Below are positions 25,016 through 34,236 of a DNA stretch of 64,000 bases, piece after piece. A model generated the notes under the pieces. That model was not told the DNA's origin. It ran no database searches and worked only from the letters and a program-made list of their open reading frames with translations. The DNA comes from UBA2108 sp963925495. Its GTDB lineage: Bacteria; Bacteroidota; Bacteroidia; Flavobacteriales_G; Salibacteraceae. A program made the position numbers and the translations under genes. Location: assembly GCA_963925495.1 (NCBI GenBank), contig CAWUST010000001.1, positions 1 to 64,000 on the forward strand, given 5' to 3'. Numbering within the stretch: the stretch's first letter is position 1; the number at the start of each line of letters is the position of its first letter.

Positions 25016-25921
25016 ATGGCTCGAGCATTAATAACAGGAGGAAACGGTTTAGTTGGTAATGAACTATGCGCATTACTTCTTAAAAAGGGATTTGAAGTTT
25101 ATAATTTAAGTAGATCTGGAAGTGCACCAAAAGGTGCCATTGGCTTTCGTTGGGACTATGAATCAGGCTATGTAAATCCGAAAGCACTCGAAAATATTGA
25201 TGTCGTTTTTCATTTGGCTGGAGCAAGTGTAGCAAATAAAAAATGGACAAGTGAACAGAAAAAAACAATAATTGATTCTCGAGTAAAGACTGCAGAATTA
25301 TTATATGAGTCTTTTAAAACAATCGATTATAAACCAAAAAAAGTTCTTTCTGCCTCTGGAACCGGCTTCTACGGTTTTGACAACGGCACACAAATGTTTA
25401 ATGAAAATGATCCTTTGGGAAACGGGTTTTTGGCGGAAGTAACTCAAAAGTGGGAAGATGTTATTTCTAAGTTTTTAAAAATTGGAATTACCCCTACATC
25501 TTTAAGGATAGGAATGGTACTTTCAAAAAATGGAGGCGCACTTGATAAACTTGCTATGCCAATTAAACTAGGTATAGGCTCGCCAATTGGTTCTGGGAAT
25601 CAATTAATATCTTGGATTCATATCGACGATTTGGTGCGAACAATGCTTTTTATTTTGGACAATGAAATAAGTGGTGTTTTTAATTGTGTGGCTACTGAAA
25701 CGCCATCAAACAAGGAGTTCACAAAGGCACTTGCGAAACAATTGAATCGAGGTCTTATTTTTCCCAATGTCCCAGGTTTTTTATTAGAAATGCTCTTAGG
25801 GCAAATGGCGAAGGAAATTATTTTAGGAGGAAACGCCTCTTCAAACCAAAAACTAAAAGAAGCTGGATTTGTGTTTAAACATGAAAATTTAAAAGGTGCT
25901 TTAGCCGATTTGTTGGTTTAG
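25016..25921 (+). CDS. TIGR01777/SDR39U1 family epimerase
   Basis: An extended short-chain dehydrogenase-like protein of 301 residues. The NAD(P)-binding glycine motif is 'LITGGNGLVGNELC' near residue 5. The family-specific elements are 'VFHLAGASVANKKWTSEQKK', 'SASGTGFYGF' and 'ISWIHIDDLVRTMLFIL', with a DUF1731-like C-terminal region ending 'AGFVFKHENLKGAL'. The catalytic Tyr is in GFYG. Substrates are not established for this family, although members are often annotated as sugar-nucleotide epimerases (YfcH). It stands alone; the 210 bp after it hold nothing I can identify. Confidence 0.9.
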   Translation: MARALITGGNGLVGNELCALLLKKGFEVYNLSRSGSAPKGAIGFRWDYESGYVNPKALENIDVVFHLAGASVANKKWTSEQKKTIIDSRVKTAELLYESFKTIDYKPKKVLSASGTGFYGFDNGTQMFNENDPLGNGFLAEVTQKWEDVISKFLKIGITPTSLRIGMVLSKNGGALDKLAMPIKLGIGSPIGSGNQLISWIHIDDLVRTMLFILDNEISGVFNCVATETPSNKEFTKALAKQLNRGLIFPNVPGFLLEMLLGQMAKEIILGGNASSNQKLKEAGFVFKHENLKGALADLLV

Positions 25922-26131
25922 TTTTTCTCTAACAAAAAGGTCAATTCATCACTATCAATTTGAATCGGCAAGTTTAAAATGGAAAAGGGATTAACTTTAA
26001 CAAAAGTTAAATGAGTCTTTATATGTTGAAAATGGTTTTTTAAATTGAACACATCTATTTGTTAATACCCATAGATAAACTAAGCTATTTCCCCAGATTC
26101 TTCTTTTACATTTACATTCTTTTGAAAATTC

Positions 26132-28882
26132 ATGATTAGAAAACTTTTTTTATTTATACTTCTTACTGGTTTTCTGGCTTTACTGGCTTTTTTCTTTTAC
26201 AAATTCAATGAAAAAAAGTCAATTAAAAATGACCTTTATGCTGCAGTTCCTACCCAAAGTATTTGGCTAATGCAAATTAGAAATGCCAGTACTTTATTTG
26301 CGACATTAAAAGGAACTAATATTATTTATGAAGAACTAGTTCGAAGTCATGTTTGGGCAAAATGGAGAGGACATTTTAGTACTCTCGATTCATTTGTAAA
26401 TATAAATCCAATAAAATACCAAGGCTATCAAAATATTCCAGTGATAATTGCTATGGTGCCAAGCGGTGTGGGCTCTAGCGATTTGCTTTTATCTTTTATA
26501 ATTCAGGATGAAATGGACAAAAAACAAGTTTTTAAAGACTTGTTTTTACCAATTGTTGGAGAAAAGCCTAAAAGTCATAAAGACTATGATGGAGCTATTA
26601 TTCAAAACTACAGTAGAGAAGAAAATGTTTTTTTTCTATGCTTTTATAAAGGTTATTTTTTATTTAGTTCTAGTGAAATAGTGGTAGAAGACGCTGTAAG
26701 GCAGCTTAATACCGGGGTTAGTTTAACGGATGAGCCAAGTTTTAATAGAATAATGGAAACTGCCGGTAGTAGTAGAAAAGTGAACTGGTATGTCCACCAA
26801 AAGGCATTTAGTAAACATCTTTCAACTTTCGTTGATAAACATCATAATTTTTCATTACAAAATGGTATGGGCCTGCCAGAATGGACAGAGCTAGACTTGT
26901 GGCTTAAACCAAATACGATGATGTTTAATGGCTACTGCTTTTCCGGAAATAATAAAAAAGAATTTATGGAAGTGTTTAAAGGTCAGGTTGCCGGTCCAAA
27001 TAATGTTGCCGACATATTACCCATAAATACTGCGTTTTTCATTAATTATAGCATAAGTAATTTTTCTGATTTTACTCTTGAATATAAAAATTATCTGAAA
27101 TCCAATAATTGGTTTTCCAATTTCGAAAAAAAGCAACTTATATTAAATGACTCGGCTCAAAGGTTAACGGATTCTATTCTCATTAAAAATGTAGGAAGTG
27201 AAGTTTGTTTGGCCGTTTTAGAAATACAGAATGATGTGGATGGTGAATCAGTATCTGCAATATTTGACAAAACGCTGAGTATTCTTCGCCTAAAAAATCC
27301 AGACTTATGGATGGACGATATTGTAGATTTAATAGAACCTAATACAACAGATTTTCTATATATAAACAAATACCGTGAAGTAGACATTTACGAAATGAGT
27401 GTATCCGGAATTGTATCTAAAAATATAGGTGGCATTTTCGATGGAATGGAAAATCGTTTTTTTATTATTTTAGATGATTACGTAGTATTTGGAGAAAAAC
27501 TGTCTACGATAAGAGAGCTCATTAATAGTTGGAAAGGAGGTAAAGTACTTTCGGAAGATGAACATTTTGAGTCTTTTAGTGAGAATATGGCTTCGGTAAG
27601 TAATCTTACCATTTTTGCCTCTCCAGCGCGTTCTCCTTATTTTCTTTCTTATTATTTGAATAAAAACGAGCAGGATTGGGTGGAAGGAAAACTTGAGTTT
27701 TTTAGAAAATTTGAAGGACTATCTATTCAAATTACTCGAGAAAATGATAACATGATCTACTACAGTGTTTTTTTAAAACACAACCCTAGTTATAAAAAAG
27801 TTACGTCTTCTCTTTGGGAAATTCCATTGGACACCAGTGTGCTTACTTCGCCGCAATTATTTGAGAACCACTATACTAAGGCGGGAGAAATAATAGTTCA
27901 GGATGTGAATAATAAACTTTATTTAATATCGAATACCGGAAGAATTTTATGGTCTAGACAAATTGAGGGTCTAGCTTTGAGTATATTTTACAAAGTAGAT
28001 AAATTTAAAAATGACAAGTTTCAATTGCTTTTTAATACCAGCAATAAAATTTATCTTATAGACCGAAATGGAAAAGACGTAAAAGGCTTTCCTATCTCTC
28101 TTAAAAAAGATGCGTCAGCAGAACTTTCCTTAATGGATTACGAAAGAAACAGAAAGTATAGACTTTTACAACCATTGAAAGATGGTTCTATAGTCTGCTA
28201 TGACATAAATGGAGAAGTTGTAAAAGGTTGGAAATATCAGGGAAAAAAGATGGTGACCCGAAAAATTACTTATTTGGAATACGATGGAAAAGATTACTTG
28301 TTGGCTTTTTATAAGGATGGATCAGTTCAAGCTTTAAATCGAAAAGGACAAACGAGAATTTCTTTTAAGGAGTCCTTTTATTTAGCTGAAAACTCTAATA
28401 TTAGGATTCAAAAAGGAGAAGAACCTAAATCTACTTATATAGTTGGAAGCGATTCGTCTGGAAATGTGATGCGGCTTTCATTAACGGGAAAAATGGAATT
28501 GCTTCAATTTGGGAATTTTTCATCGCAACATAATTTCACCATGGCTGATTTTAATAATGATCAAATAGAGGATTACGTTTTTAGTGATCACAATAAATTT
28601 GTTGTGTATTCTAGTTCCGGAAATCAAGATTTAAAAATTGAAGAAGATTTTAGTATTGGTTTTCATCCAGGGATTTATCGAAGTCCCATTAAAAATTATG
28701 TGGCAATGGGCAGCAAAAATCGAGATAATATTTGGCTCTATAATTTTTATGGTAAAAAGGTGGATGGAAATCCATTTTTAGGAAATTCTAAACCTGTTAT
28801 TTCGGACATAAACGTAGATGGCAGATTAGAATTAATAAGCACGAGCACAAATGGAATCGTGTATTGTTATGTTTTAAATTAG
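26132..28882 (+). CDS. Large membrane-anchored protein with C-terminal beta-propeller, unknown function
   Basis: A protein of 916 residues with one N-terminal membrane anchor (residues 4-23, LFLFILLTGFLALLAFFFYK). An N-terminal half of about 550 residues is reminiscent of DUF3352-type proteins (early 'VPTQSIWLMQIRNASTLFAT', later 'FFIILDDYVVFGEKLSTIRE'). The C-terminal third is a PQQ/WD40-like propeller with short repeats such as 'NNKLYLISNTGRILW', 'TNGIVYCYVLN' and 'NKIYLIDRNGKDVKGFPISL', and FG-GAP-like 'FNNDQIEDYVFSD'. It is probably periplasmic and anchored to the inner membrane. I do not recognise a named family; the DUF3352 link is tentative. Confidence 0.8.
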   Translation: MIRKLFLFILLTGFLALLAFFFYKFNEKKSIKNDLYAAVPTQSIWLMQIRNASTLFATLKGTNIIYEELVRSHVWAKWRGHFSTLDSFVNINPIKYQGYQNIPVIIAMVPSGVGSSDLLLSFIIQDEMDKKQVFKDLFLPIVGEKPKSHKDYDGAIIQNYSREENVFFLCFYKGYFLFSSSEIVVEDAVRQLNTGVSLTDEPSFNRIMETAGSSRKVNWYVHQKAFSKHLSTFVDKHHNFSLQNGMGLPEWTELDLWLKPNTMMFNGYCFSGNNKKEFMEVFKGQVAGPNNVADILPINTAFFINYSISNFSDFTLEYKNYLKSNNWFSNFEKKQLILNDSAQRLTDSILIKNVGSEVCLAVLEIQNDVDGESVSAIFDKTLSILRLKNPDLWMDDIVDLIEPNTTDFLYINKYREVDIYEMSVSGIVSKNIGGIFDGMENRFFIILDDYVVFGEKLSTIRELINSWKGGKVLSEDEHFESFSENMASVSNLTIFASPARSPYFLSYYLNKNEQDWVEGKLEFFRKFEGLSIQITRENDNMIYYSVFLKHNPSYKKVTSSLWEIPLDTSVLTSPQLFENHYTKAGEIIVQDVNNKLYLISNTGRILWSRQIEGLALSIFYKVDKFKNDKFQLLFNTSNKIYLIDRNGKDVKGFPISLKKDASAELSLMDYERNRKYRLLQPLKDGSIVCYDINGEVVKGWKYQGKKMVTRKITYLEYDGKDYLLAFYKDGSVQALNRKGQTRISFKESFYLAENSNIRIQKGEEPKSTYIVGSDSSGNVMRLSLTGKMELLQFGNFSSQHNFTMADFNNDQIEDYVFSDHNKFVVYSSSGNQDLKIEEDFSIGFHPGIYRSPIKNYVAMGSKNRDNIWLYNFYGKKVDGNPFLGNSKPVISDINVDGRLELISTSTNGIVYCYVLN

Positions 28883-29007
28883 AGGGTTTACATAATCCAA
28901 AAACGGCTTAGTTAAAAGTTATTTTTTATTCGAAAAACAAATGGAATGAAAAAGAGCGAAAATTGATTTATTGGCTTCATGATGATTGGCTTAAACTAAA
29001 ATGATGA

Positions 29008-29367
29008 ATGGCAGAACACAACCAACTTGGTAAGCAAGGAGAAGAAATTGCTTTAAAATATTTACGAAAAAAGGGGTACAAGGTTCTCTTTGCCAATTTT
29101 CGGCTACGTCACATGGAGGTAGATATTATTTGTCAAGATAAGGAAGAATTGGTTTTTATAGAGGTGAAAACCCGATCTAGGTTTGAGCATGCCGACCCTG
29201 AAGATATCATTACTAATAAGCAAATGAACAATTTGTTTGAAGTTGCTGAAGATTATGTTGTTTCTAAAAATTGGGAAGGGGATACTCGATTTGATGCAAT
29301 AATCGTAGTAATGAAAAACCCAATAGATATCGAGCATATCGAAGGTGCATTTGGGCCAAATTATTAG
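29008..29367 (+). CDS. YraN family (UPF0102) endonuclease-like protein
   Basis: A 119-residue protein of the YraN/UPF0102 family, with a restriction-endonuclease-like fold. The N-terminus 'LGKQGEEIALKYLRKKGYKV' and the core 'MEVDIICQDKEELVFIEVKT' supply the expected Glu, Asp, Glu-x-Lys residues, and 'TRFDAIIV' the later strand. Biochemical function is not established. It runs convergently into the orphan T9SS fragment 8 bp beyond its stop. Confidence 0.92.
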   Translation: MAEHNQLGKQGEEIALKYLRKKGYKVLFANFRLRHMEVDIICQDKEELVFIEVKTRSRFEHADPEDIITNKQMNNLFEVAEDYVVSKNWEGDTRFDAIIVVMKNPIDIEHIEGAFGPNY

Positions 29368-29375
29368 GGTAAATC

Positions 29376-29645
29376 TTATTTAAGGAGGTACATTTTCCCA
29401 ACCCCTTTTTTGAAATAAGAGTCAGCAGCAGTATTTCGTTTTTCAACTTCCTCACCATTCACTTTTATTATTACTCTATAAAAATAGACCCCATTGGCAA
29501 GTTGATCGCCAAATTGACACCGATTTATTTCTCGAATTACACGACCTGAAACCGTCAATTTTTGAATTATAAAGTAATCTGGAACTTGGTCGCCCGTGAG
29601 CGTAAATACAAATTTGGTGAAAGTGCTGAATGGGTTTGGGTAACC
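29376..29645 (-). pseudogene. Orphan T9SS type A C-terminal sorting domain
   Basis: The minus strand stays open for about 90 codons starting 'GYPNPFSTFTKFVF' and continuing 'VSGRVIREINR', 'LANGVYFYRVIIKVNGEEVE' and a 'GKMYLLK' end. This is the hallmark of a type A T9SS C-terminal domain (YPNPF, GxVxRE, LxxGVYFYRV, GKMY(L/I)x+). A TAG precedes it directly and no passenger domain is found upstream, where the S9 peptidase gene begins on the other strand. It is the 3' stump of a large deleted surface-protein gene. Confidence 0.8.
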
Positions 29646-29722
29646 CTATTAAACTATAACGAGGCCTTCGATATTCACACGTTTTTTTTTACAAAAATGT
29701 AAATTCCAGTTATTAAAAAAAT

Positions 29723-29730
29723 ACTTTTGA
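29723..29730 (+). promoter_or_regulatory. -7 box of the S9 peptidase gene
   Basis: TACTTTTG matches TAnnTTTG, 21 bp before the ATG at 29752. Confidence 0.5.
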
Positions 29731-29751
29731 AATTCAATTGAAAATTAGCTT

Positions 29752-31701
29752 ATGAATATTCTTAAAGCATTAAAACAAGCTAGTTTACTTCTTGGAACAG
29801 GAGTATTATTGGCTTCTTGTGGAAGTAATACTCAAGAACAAAAAACAAAAAATAGTGTGCAAGTAAAAAAATACGATTTAAAAGACTTTTTTAGAAATCC
29901 AGTAAAAAGCAGCTACCAAATTTCGCCAAATGGAGAGTACTACTCTTATATGGCCCCTTTCAAAAACCGAATGAATGTATTTATTCAGAAGATAGGAGAG
30001 CCAGAGGGAAAACGGATAACGGAAGTAACCGACAGAGATATAGCCGGTTATATGTGGGCGAATAATAATCGGGTTTTATTCTTAAAAGATGACGGAGGGG
30101 ATGAAAATTGGGCTCTTTTTGGGGTAAATATCGATGGATCTAATTTATTACCACTCACAAAATTTGATTCTACCACCACACAACTACTAGACGAACTAAA
30201 TGGATTAGAAGATTATATATTGGTTGCTTTAAACAAACGGAATAAAGAAATATTCGATCCGTATCGCCTCAACATAGTAACGGGGGAATTGGAAATGGCA
30301 GCTGAGAACCCAGGTAATATCCAAGGATGGGTAACCGATCATGAAGGAAAAATAAGAGTAGCGACAACTACAGATGGCCTGAATACGTCGCTATTGTATC
30401 GGTCTACAGAAAAAGACGAATGGAATCAACTACTAACAACAAATTTCAAAGAATCGGTAAGTCCGTTATTTTTTACTTTCGATAATAAAAATCTTTACGC
30501 AAGCTCAAATATTGGCCGAGACAAATCTGCCATTGTACTTTTTGATCTTGATTCTGCAAGAGAAGTAGAAGAACTATTCTCTCATCCTGAAGTAGATGTA
30601 GGCGGTTTAAACTATTCTAAAAAACGAAAAGTATTAACCTCCATATGGTACACAACAGATAAAAGTCACCGCACTTTTTTAGATGAGGAAACGAAATCCT
30701 GGTTTTCTAAATTAGAAACGAAGCTTGACGGTTACGAAATTGGAATTAGTGGTTCGAATAAGGCCGAAGACAAGCTAATAGTGAGAACCTATTCTGATAA
30801 ATCTTTGGGTGCTTATTATTTTTATGACATTGCGAAAGATGAGCTTACCAAAATTGAGGATGTAGCCCCTTGGATAGATGAAAATGACATGTGCCCCATG
30901 GAACCGATCCAGTATAAATCGCGTGATGGATTTACCATTAATGGTTATTTGACTTTGCCAAAAGGTAAAGAGGCTAAAAACTTACCGGTAGTAGTAAATG
31001 TACATGGAGGACCTTGGGCAAGAGACAATTGGGGCTTTAACCCGGAGGTGCAATTTCTGGCAAATCGAGGGTTTGCAGTACTTCAAATGAACTTTAGAGG
31101 TTCTACTGGATACGGGCGAGAATTTTGGGAAGCCTCATTTAAGCAATGGGGTCAGGCCATGCAAGACGATATTACAGACGGAGCAAAATGGCTGACCATC
31201 GAGGGAATTGCAGATGAAAAAAGAATTGCAATTTACGGAGGAAGTTATGGCGGTTATGCTACTCTAGCAGGTCTTTGTTATACTCCTGATTTGTATGCTT
31301 GTGGTGTGGATTATGTTGGAGTTTCCAATCTTTTTTCATTCATGAAAACCATACCCCCATACTGGAAGCCTTATCTAGAAATGATGTATGAAATGGTCGG
31401 AGATTTAGAAGCTGATAGTGCCATGCTGACCGCATATTCTCCTGCACTTAATGCAGATAAAATTAAGGCTCCTTTATTTGTAGCACAAGGGGCAAAAGAT
31501 CCCAGGGTAAATATTGATGAAAGTGATCAAATTGTAAATGCACTTAAAGCACGAGGTATTTCGGTTGAATATTTGGTAAAAGAAAATGAAGGACACGGTT
31601 TTCATAATGAAGAAAATCGTTTTGAATTTTATGAAGCAATGAGTTCCTTTTTAGAAAAACACATTGGAGACAAAAAAGAGGCTGAGGATGTTGGCCGTTA
31701 A
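29752..31701 (+). CDS. Prolyl oligopeptidase family (S9) lipoprotein peptidase
   Basis: A 649-residue exported serine peptidase with a lipoprotein leader (LLGTGVLLASC, Cys near 24). A seven-bladed propeller region over roughly residues 50-380 begins 'SYQISPNGEYYSYMAP'. The alpha/beta-hydrolase catalytic domain has 'VVVNVHGGPWARDNWGFNPE', nucleophile Ser in 'YGGSYGGYA', Asp in 'AQGAKDPRVN' and His in 'ENEGHGFHNEENR'. This composition matches acylaminoacyl or dipeptidyl peptidases that digest oligopeptides at the cell envelope. It is monocistronic. Confidence 0.93.
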   Translation: MNILKALKQASLLLGTGVLLASCGSNTQEQKTKNSVQVKKYDLKDFFRNPVKSSYQISPNGEYYSYMAPFKNRMNVFIQKIGEPEGKRITEVTDRDIAGYMWANNNRVLFLKDDGGDENWALFGVNIDGSNLLPLTKFDSTTTQLLDELNGLEDYILVALNKRNKEIFDPYRLNIVTGELEMAAENPGNIQGWVTDHEGKIRVATTTDGLNTSLLYRSTEKDEWNQLLTTNFKESVSPLFFTFDNKNLYASSNIGRDKSAIVLFDLDSAREVEELFSHPEVDVGGLNYSKKRKVLTSIWYTTDKSHRTFLDEETKSWFSKLETKLDGYEIGISGSNKAEDKLIVRTYSDKSLGAYYFYDIAKDELTKIEDVAPWIDENDMCPMEPIQYKSRDGFTINGYLTLPKGKEAKNLPVVVNVHGGPWARDNWGFNPEVQFLANRGFAVLQMNFRGSTGYGREFWEASFKQWGQAMQDDITDGAKWLTIEGIADEKRIAIYGGSYGGYATLAGLCYTPDLYACGVDYVGVSNLFSFMKTIPPYWKPYLEMMYEMVGDLEADSAMLTAYSPALNADKIKAPLFVAQGAKDPRVNIDESDQIVNALKARGISVEYLVKENEGHGFHNEENRFEFYEAMSSFLEKHIGDKKEAEDVGR

Positions 31702-31726
31702 TTATTAGAGAATTAAATTCATTTTT

Positions 31727-31790
31727 CCCCACTTCACTGGTGAATTTCTATTTCGATGGAATGAAGCTGAGGGAGTGGGGTTTTGTTTTT
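31727..31790. terminator. Bidirectional terminator between the S9 peptidase gene and pth
   Basis: TTTTTCCCCACTTC ... GGGAGTGGGGTTTTGTTTTT: a GC-rich stem with T tracts on both strands, placed between convergent genes. Confidence 0.65.
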
Positions 31791-31898
31791 AGATTAAAAT
31801 TTTTGTAAATTCAAATATTCCGTCTTAATGCTAAACCGTATAGTATTCGAAAGAAAAAACGGGTTGGTTTGGTTCGTAATTGGTATAACTTGGAGTTT

Positions 31899-32462
31899 CT
31901 ACCTTTTATTAAAATCCGACATGGTTCTGTTGAGTCCAGAAGTGACAAGAGATAGGACGGCATCTCTTCCAATTTCTATCCTAGCTTTTAGGTTTTCTTT
32001 TTCGTCGTGGTTCCATTTTCCAAGTACATAATCGACTTGATTACCTTTTGAAAATTCAGATCCAACACCAAATTTCATTCTTGGAAAGTTTTGGGTGTTT
32101 AGCAATTCGTTAATGCTTTTTAGTCCGTTGTGTCCTCCATCAGATCCTTTTGCACGCAACCTTATTTTGCCAAAGGGCAAGGCTAAGTCATCACATATAA
32201 CAACTAATCTTTCAATGGGAATTTTTTCTTTTTCTAACCAATAGAGAACAGCTTTGCCGCTTAGGTTCATAAAAGTGTTTGGTTTTATTAATACAAGTGT
32301 TCGTCCTTTGTGTTTTGTGGTTGTTTTGTCGGCATACCGGTCAGAATTAAAAAAAATATTGGATGGCTCAGCGAGCGCATCCAATATTTTAAAACCAATA
32401 TTATGTCTAGTATTCTCGTATTCTCTACCAGGGTTTCCCAGTCCTGCGATAAGAAACTTCAT
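31899..32462 (-). CDS. pth: Peptidyl-tRNA hydrolase
   Basis: Releases tRNA from stalled peptidyl-tRNA. The 187-residue protein has the signature 'LIAGLGNPGREYENTRHNIGF' split over residues 4-24, with catalytic His20 in RHN, 'LIKPNTFMNLSGKAV', 'VICDDLALPFGKIRLR' and 'GSDGGHNGLKSI'. It is 8 bp downstream of rplY, the third gene of prs-rplY-pth, a conserved combination. Confidence 0.97.
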   Translation of the reverse strand: MKFLIAGLGNPGREYENTRHNIGFKILDALAEPSNIFFNSDRYADKTTTKHKGRTLVLIKPNTFMNLSGKAVLYWLEKEKIPIERLVVICDDLALPFGKIRLRAKGSDGGHNGLKSINELLNTQNFPRMKFGVGSEFSKGNQVDYVLGKWNHDEKENLKARIEIGRDAVLSLVTSGLNRTMSDFNKR

Positions 32463-32470
32463 GGGTAAAT

Positions 32471-33103
32471 TTATTCGGCAGCAACTTCTACAGAAGCTTC
32501 TCCTTCAGCAGAATCTCCTTCAGCAGTTGCAGCTTCAGTTTCTTCTTCTTCAGCAAGTGCAGCACGAGAAGTTTTAACGCTAACTACGTAGTTGTTTGCA
32601 GAATCAATTAATTCGCAACCAGGAATAGAAAGTTCAGAAATTCTTACACCCATTCCAATTCGAAGCTCAGTAATGTCAATTTCAACAAAATCAGGAAACG
32701 AATTAACATCTCCCTTTACTCTTATTTTCCTGTACATAAGGGCTAAACGACCTCCGTTTAAAACACCTTTAGAAGCTCCAGTTAATTTCACAGGAATTTT
32801 CATTTCAAATTTTTGACCTTCAGCAGGTAAAAAGAAATCGGCATGCAAGATAGCATCCGACACAGGATGAAATTGAGCTTCTTTTAAAAACACTTTGTAT
32901 TCCGCTCCGTCAATGTTCATGTCTACAACATAAACATTTGGAGTGTAAACCAATTTCTTAAACTGCCGAGCATCTATTTCAAAATGGATTGGATCTGCGG
33001 CCCCATACATTACGCAGGGAACCATACCAGTTGCTCTTAATTCTTTAGTTGCTTTTCCGCCAACGTTTTTGCGGATAGAACCGCTCATCGATATAGATTT
33101 CAT
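32471..33103 (-). CDS. rplY: 50S ribosomal protein L25/general stress protein Ctc
   Basis: A 5S rRNA-binding protein of 210 residues of the long CTC type. The N-terminal L25 domain has 'RATGMVPCVMYGA', 'VVDMNIDGAEYKVFLKEAQF' and 'HADFF'. The second TL5-like beta domain carries 'PVKLTGASKGVLNGGRLAL', and the tail is acidic and Ala/Glu-rich. Forms of this length bind 5S rRNA and are often stress-linked. It sits between prs (24 bp upstream) and pth (8 bp downstream). Confidence 0.96.
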   Translation of the reverse strand: MKSISMSGSIRKNVGGKATKELRATGMVPCVMYGAADPIHFEIDARQFKKLVYTPNVYVVDMNIDGAEYKVFLKEAQFHPVSDAILHADFFLPAEGQKFEMKIPVKLTGASKGVLNGGRLALMYRKIRVKGDVNSFPDFVEIDITELRIGMGVRISELSIPGCELIDSANNYVVSVKTSRAALAEEEETEAATAEGDSAEGEASVEVAAE

Positions 33104-33127
33104 AGTGAACCTAGTTTATTCTGTTTC

Positions 33128-34060
33128 TTAAATTATAAAATGAGAACTAATTGACTCTTTATTAATCACGTTGTCAATTACGTCTTTAAATAAATCTGCA
33201 ACTGTAATTACCCTTATTTTAGGGTGACTTTGTTTTAACGGTATCGTATCAGATACAATTAGCTCTGTAATGTTCGATTGGGTAAGTCTATCATAAGCTG
33301 GCCCAGATAGAACGGGGTGCGTAATAATAGCTCTTACAGTATTTGCGCCTTCATCTAACATCATGTCGGCTGCTTTAGTTAAAGTTCCGGCAGTGTCAAT
33401 TATGTCATCTACAATTACAACATCCTTTCCTTTAACATCTCCAATTACGGTCATTTTGGAAACTTCATTTACCACTTTTCTTTGTTTGTAACAAATAGCC
33501 AATCCACAATCTAAAAATTTAGCATATGCATTTGCTCTTTTAGTTCCTCCAGTATCTGGAGCTGCAATTAACAAATTAGTAAGATTTAAACTTCTTAAAT
33601 ATGGTAGAAATATAGTTGAGGCAAATAAATGATCGACAGGTAAATCAAAAAAACCTTGAATTTGATCGGCATGCAAATCCATGGTCATTAACCTTGTAAT
33701 TCCTGCAGCCGTGAGCATATTCGCAATTAGTTTAGATCCAATCGCTACTCTTGGTTTGTCTTTCCTGTCTTGTCTTGCAAACCCGAAATAAGGAATAACC
33801 GCAACGACTTCTTTAGCAGAAGCTCGTTTCGCAGCATCTACCATCAATAGCAATTCAAACAGGTTGTCTGTTGGAGGCATGGTAGACTGTATAATAAAAA
33901 CAGTATCACCACGAACCGTTTCTTCATACGATGCTTGAAACTCTCCGTCGGAAAAATGCTGAAGGGATACCTGGCCTAATTTTACTCCATAAGCAGCAGC
34001 AATTTTTTCCCCAAGAATTTTGGAGGCAGAACAAGCAAATATTTTTACGTGAGATGACAT
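33128..34060 (-). CDS. prs: Ribose-phosphate pyrophosphokinase
   Basis: Makes PRPP from ribose 5-phosphate and ATP, feeding purine, pyrimidine, His and Trp synthesis. The 310-residue class I enzyme shows 'KIFACSASKILGEKIAAAYG', 'FSDGEFQASYEETVRG', 'DRKDKPRVAI', 'MTMDLHADQIQGFFDLPVDH' and the PRPP loop 'VVIVDDIIDTAGTLTKAA'. It is the first gene of the operon with rplY and pth. A TACATTTG -7 box sits at 34087-34080. Confidence 0.97.
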   Translation of the reverse strand: MSSHVKIFACSASKILGEKIAAAYGVKLGQVSLQHFSDGEFQASYEETVRGDTVFIIQSTMPPTDNLFELLLMVDAAKRASAKEVVAVIPYFGFARQDRKDKPRVAIGSKLIANMLTAAGITRLMTMDLHADQIQGFFDLPVDHLFASTIFLPYLRSLNLTNLLIAAPDTGGTKRANAYAKFLDCGLAICYKQRKVVNEVSKMTVIGDVKGKDVVIVDDIIDTAGTLTKAADMMLDEGANTVRAIITHPVLSGPAYDRLTQSNITELIVSDTIPLKQSHPKIRVITVADLFKDVIDNVINKESISSHFII

Positions 34061-34079
34061 AGACCCGTTTTTCGGGCTG

Positions 34080-34087
34080 CAAATGTA
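34080..34087 (-). promoter_or_regulatory. -7 box of the prs-rplY-pth operon
   Basis: The minus strand reads TACATTTG, matching TAnnTTTG, 19 bp before the prs ATG. A short CCCG/CGGG hairpin lies in the leader. Confidence 0.55.
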
Positions 34088-34236
34088 GAAAATTAAATGG
34101 TATAACTTACTAAGAAAATTAACTCATGTTGCATTGTGTTTTTGAAAAGCTAAAATGCTCATTCTATGAGTATTTAAAAGACTTGATAGGATGGTGGAGA
34201 TAAAGCACTAAAAAGCCCTATTTTTACAGCGAAATT

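Noticed and set aside
31828..32031. 67-codon plus-strand frame overlapping the pth 3' end
   Set aside because: It starts in the terminator-flanked gap and runs into pth antisense; no recognisable features.
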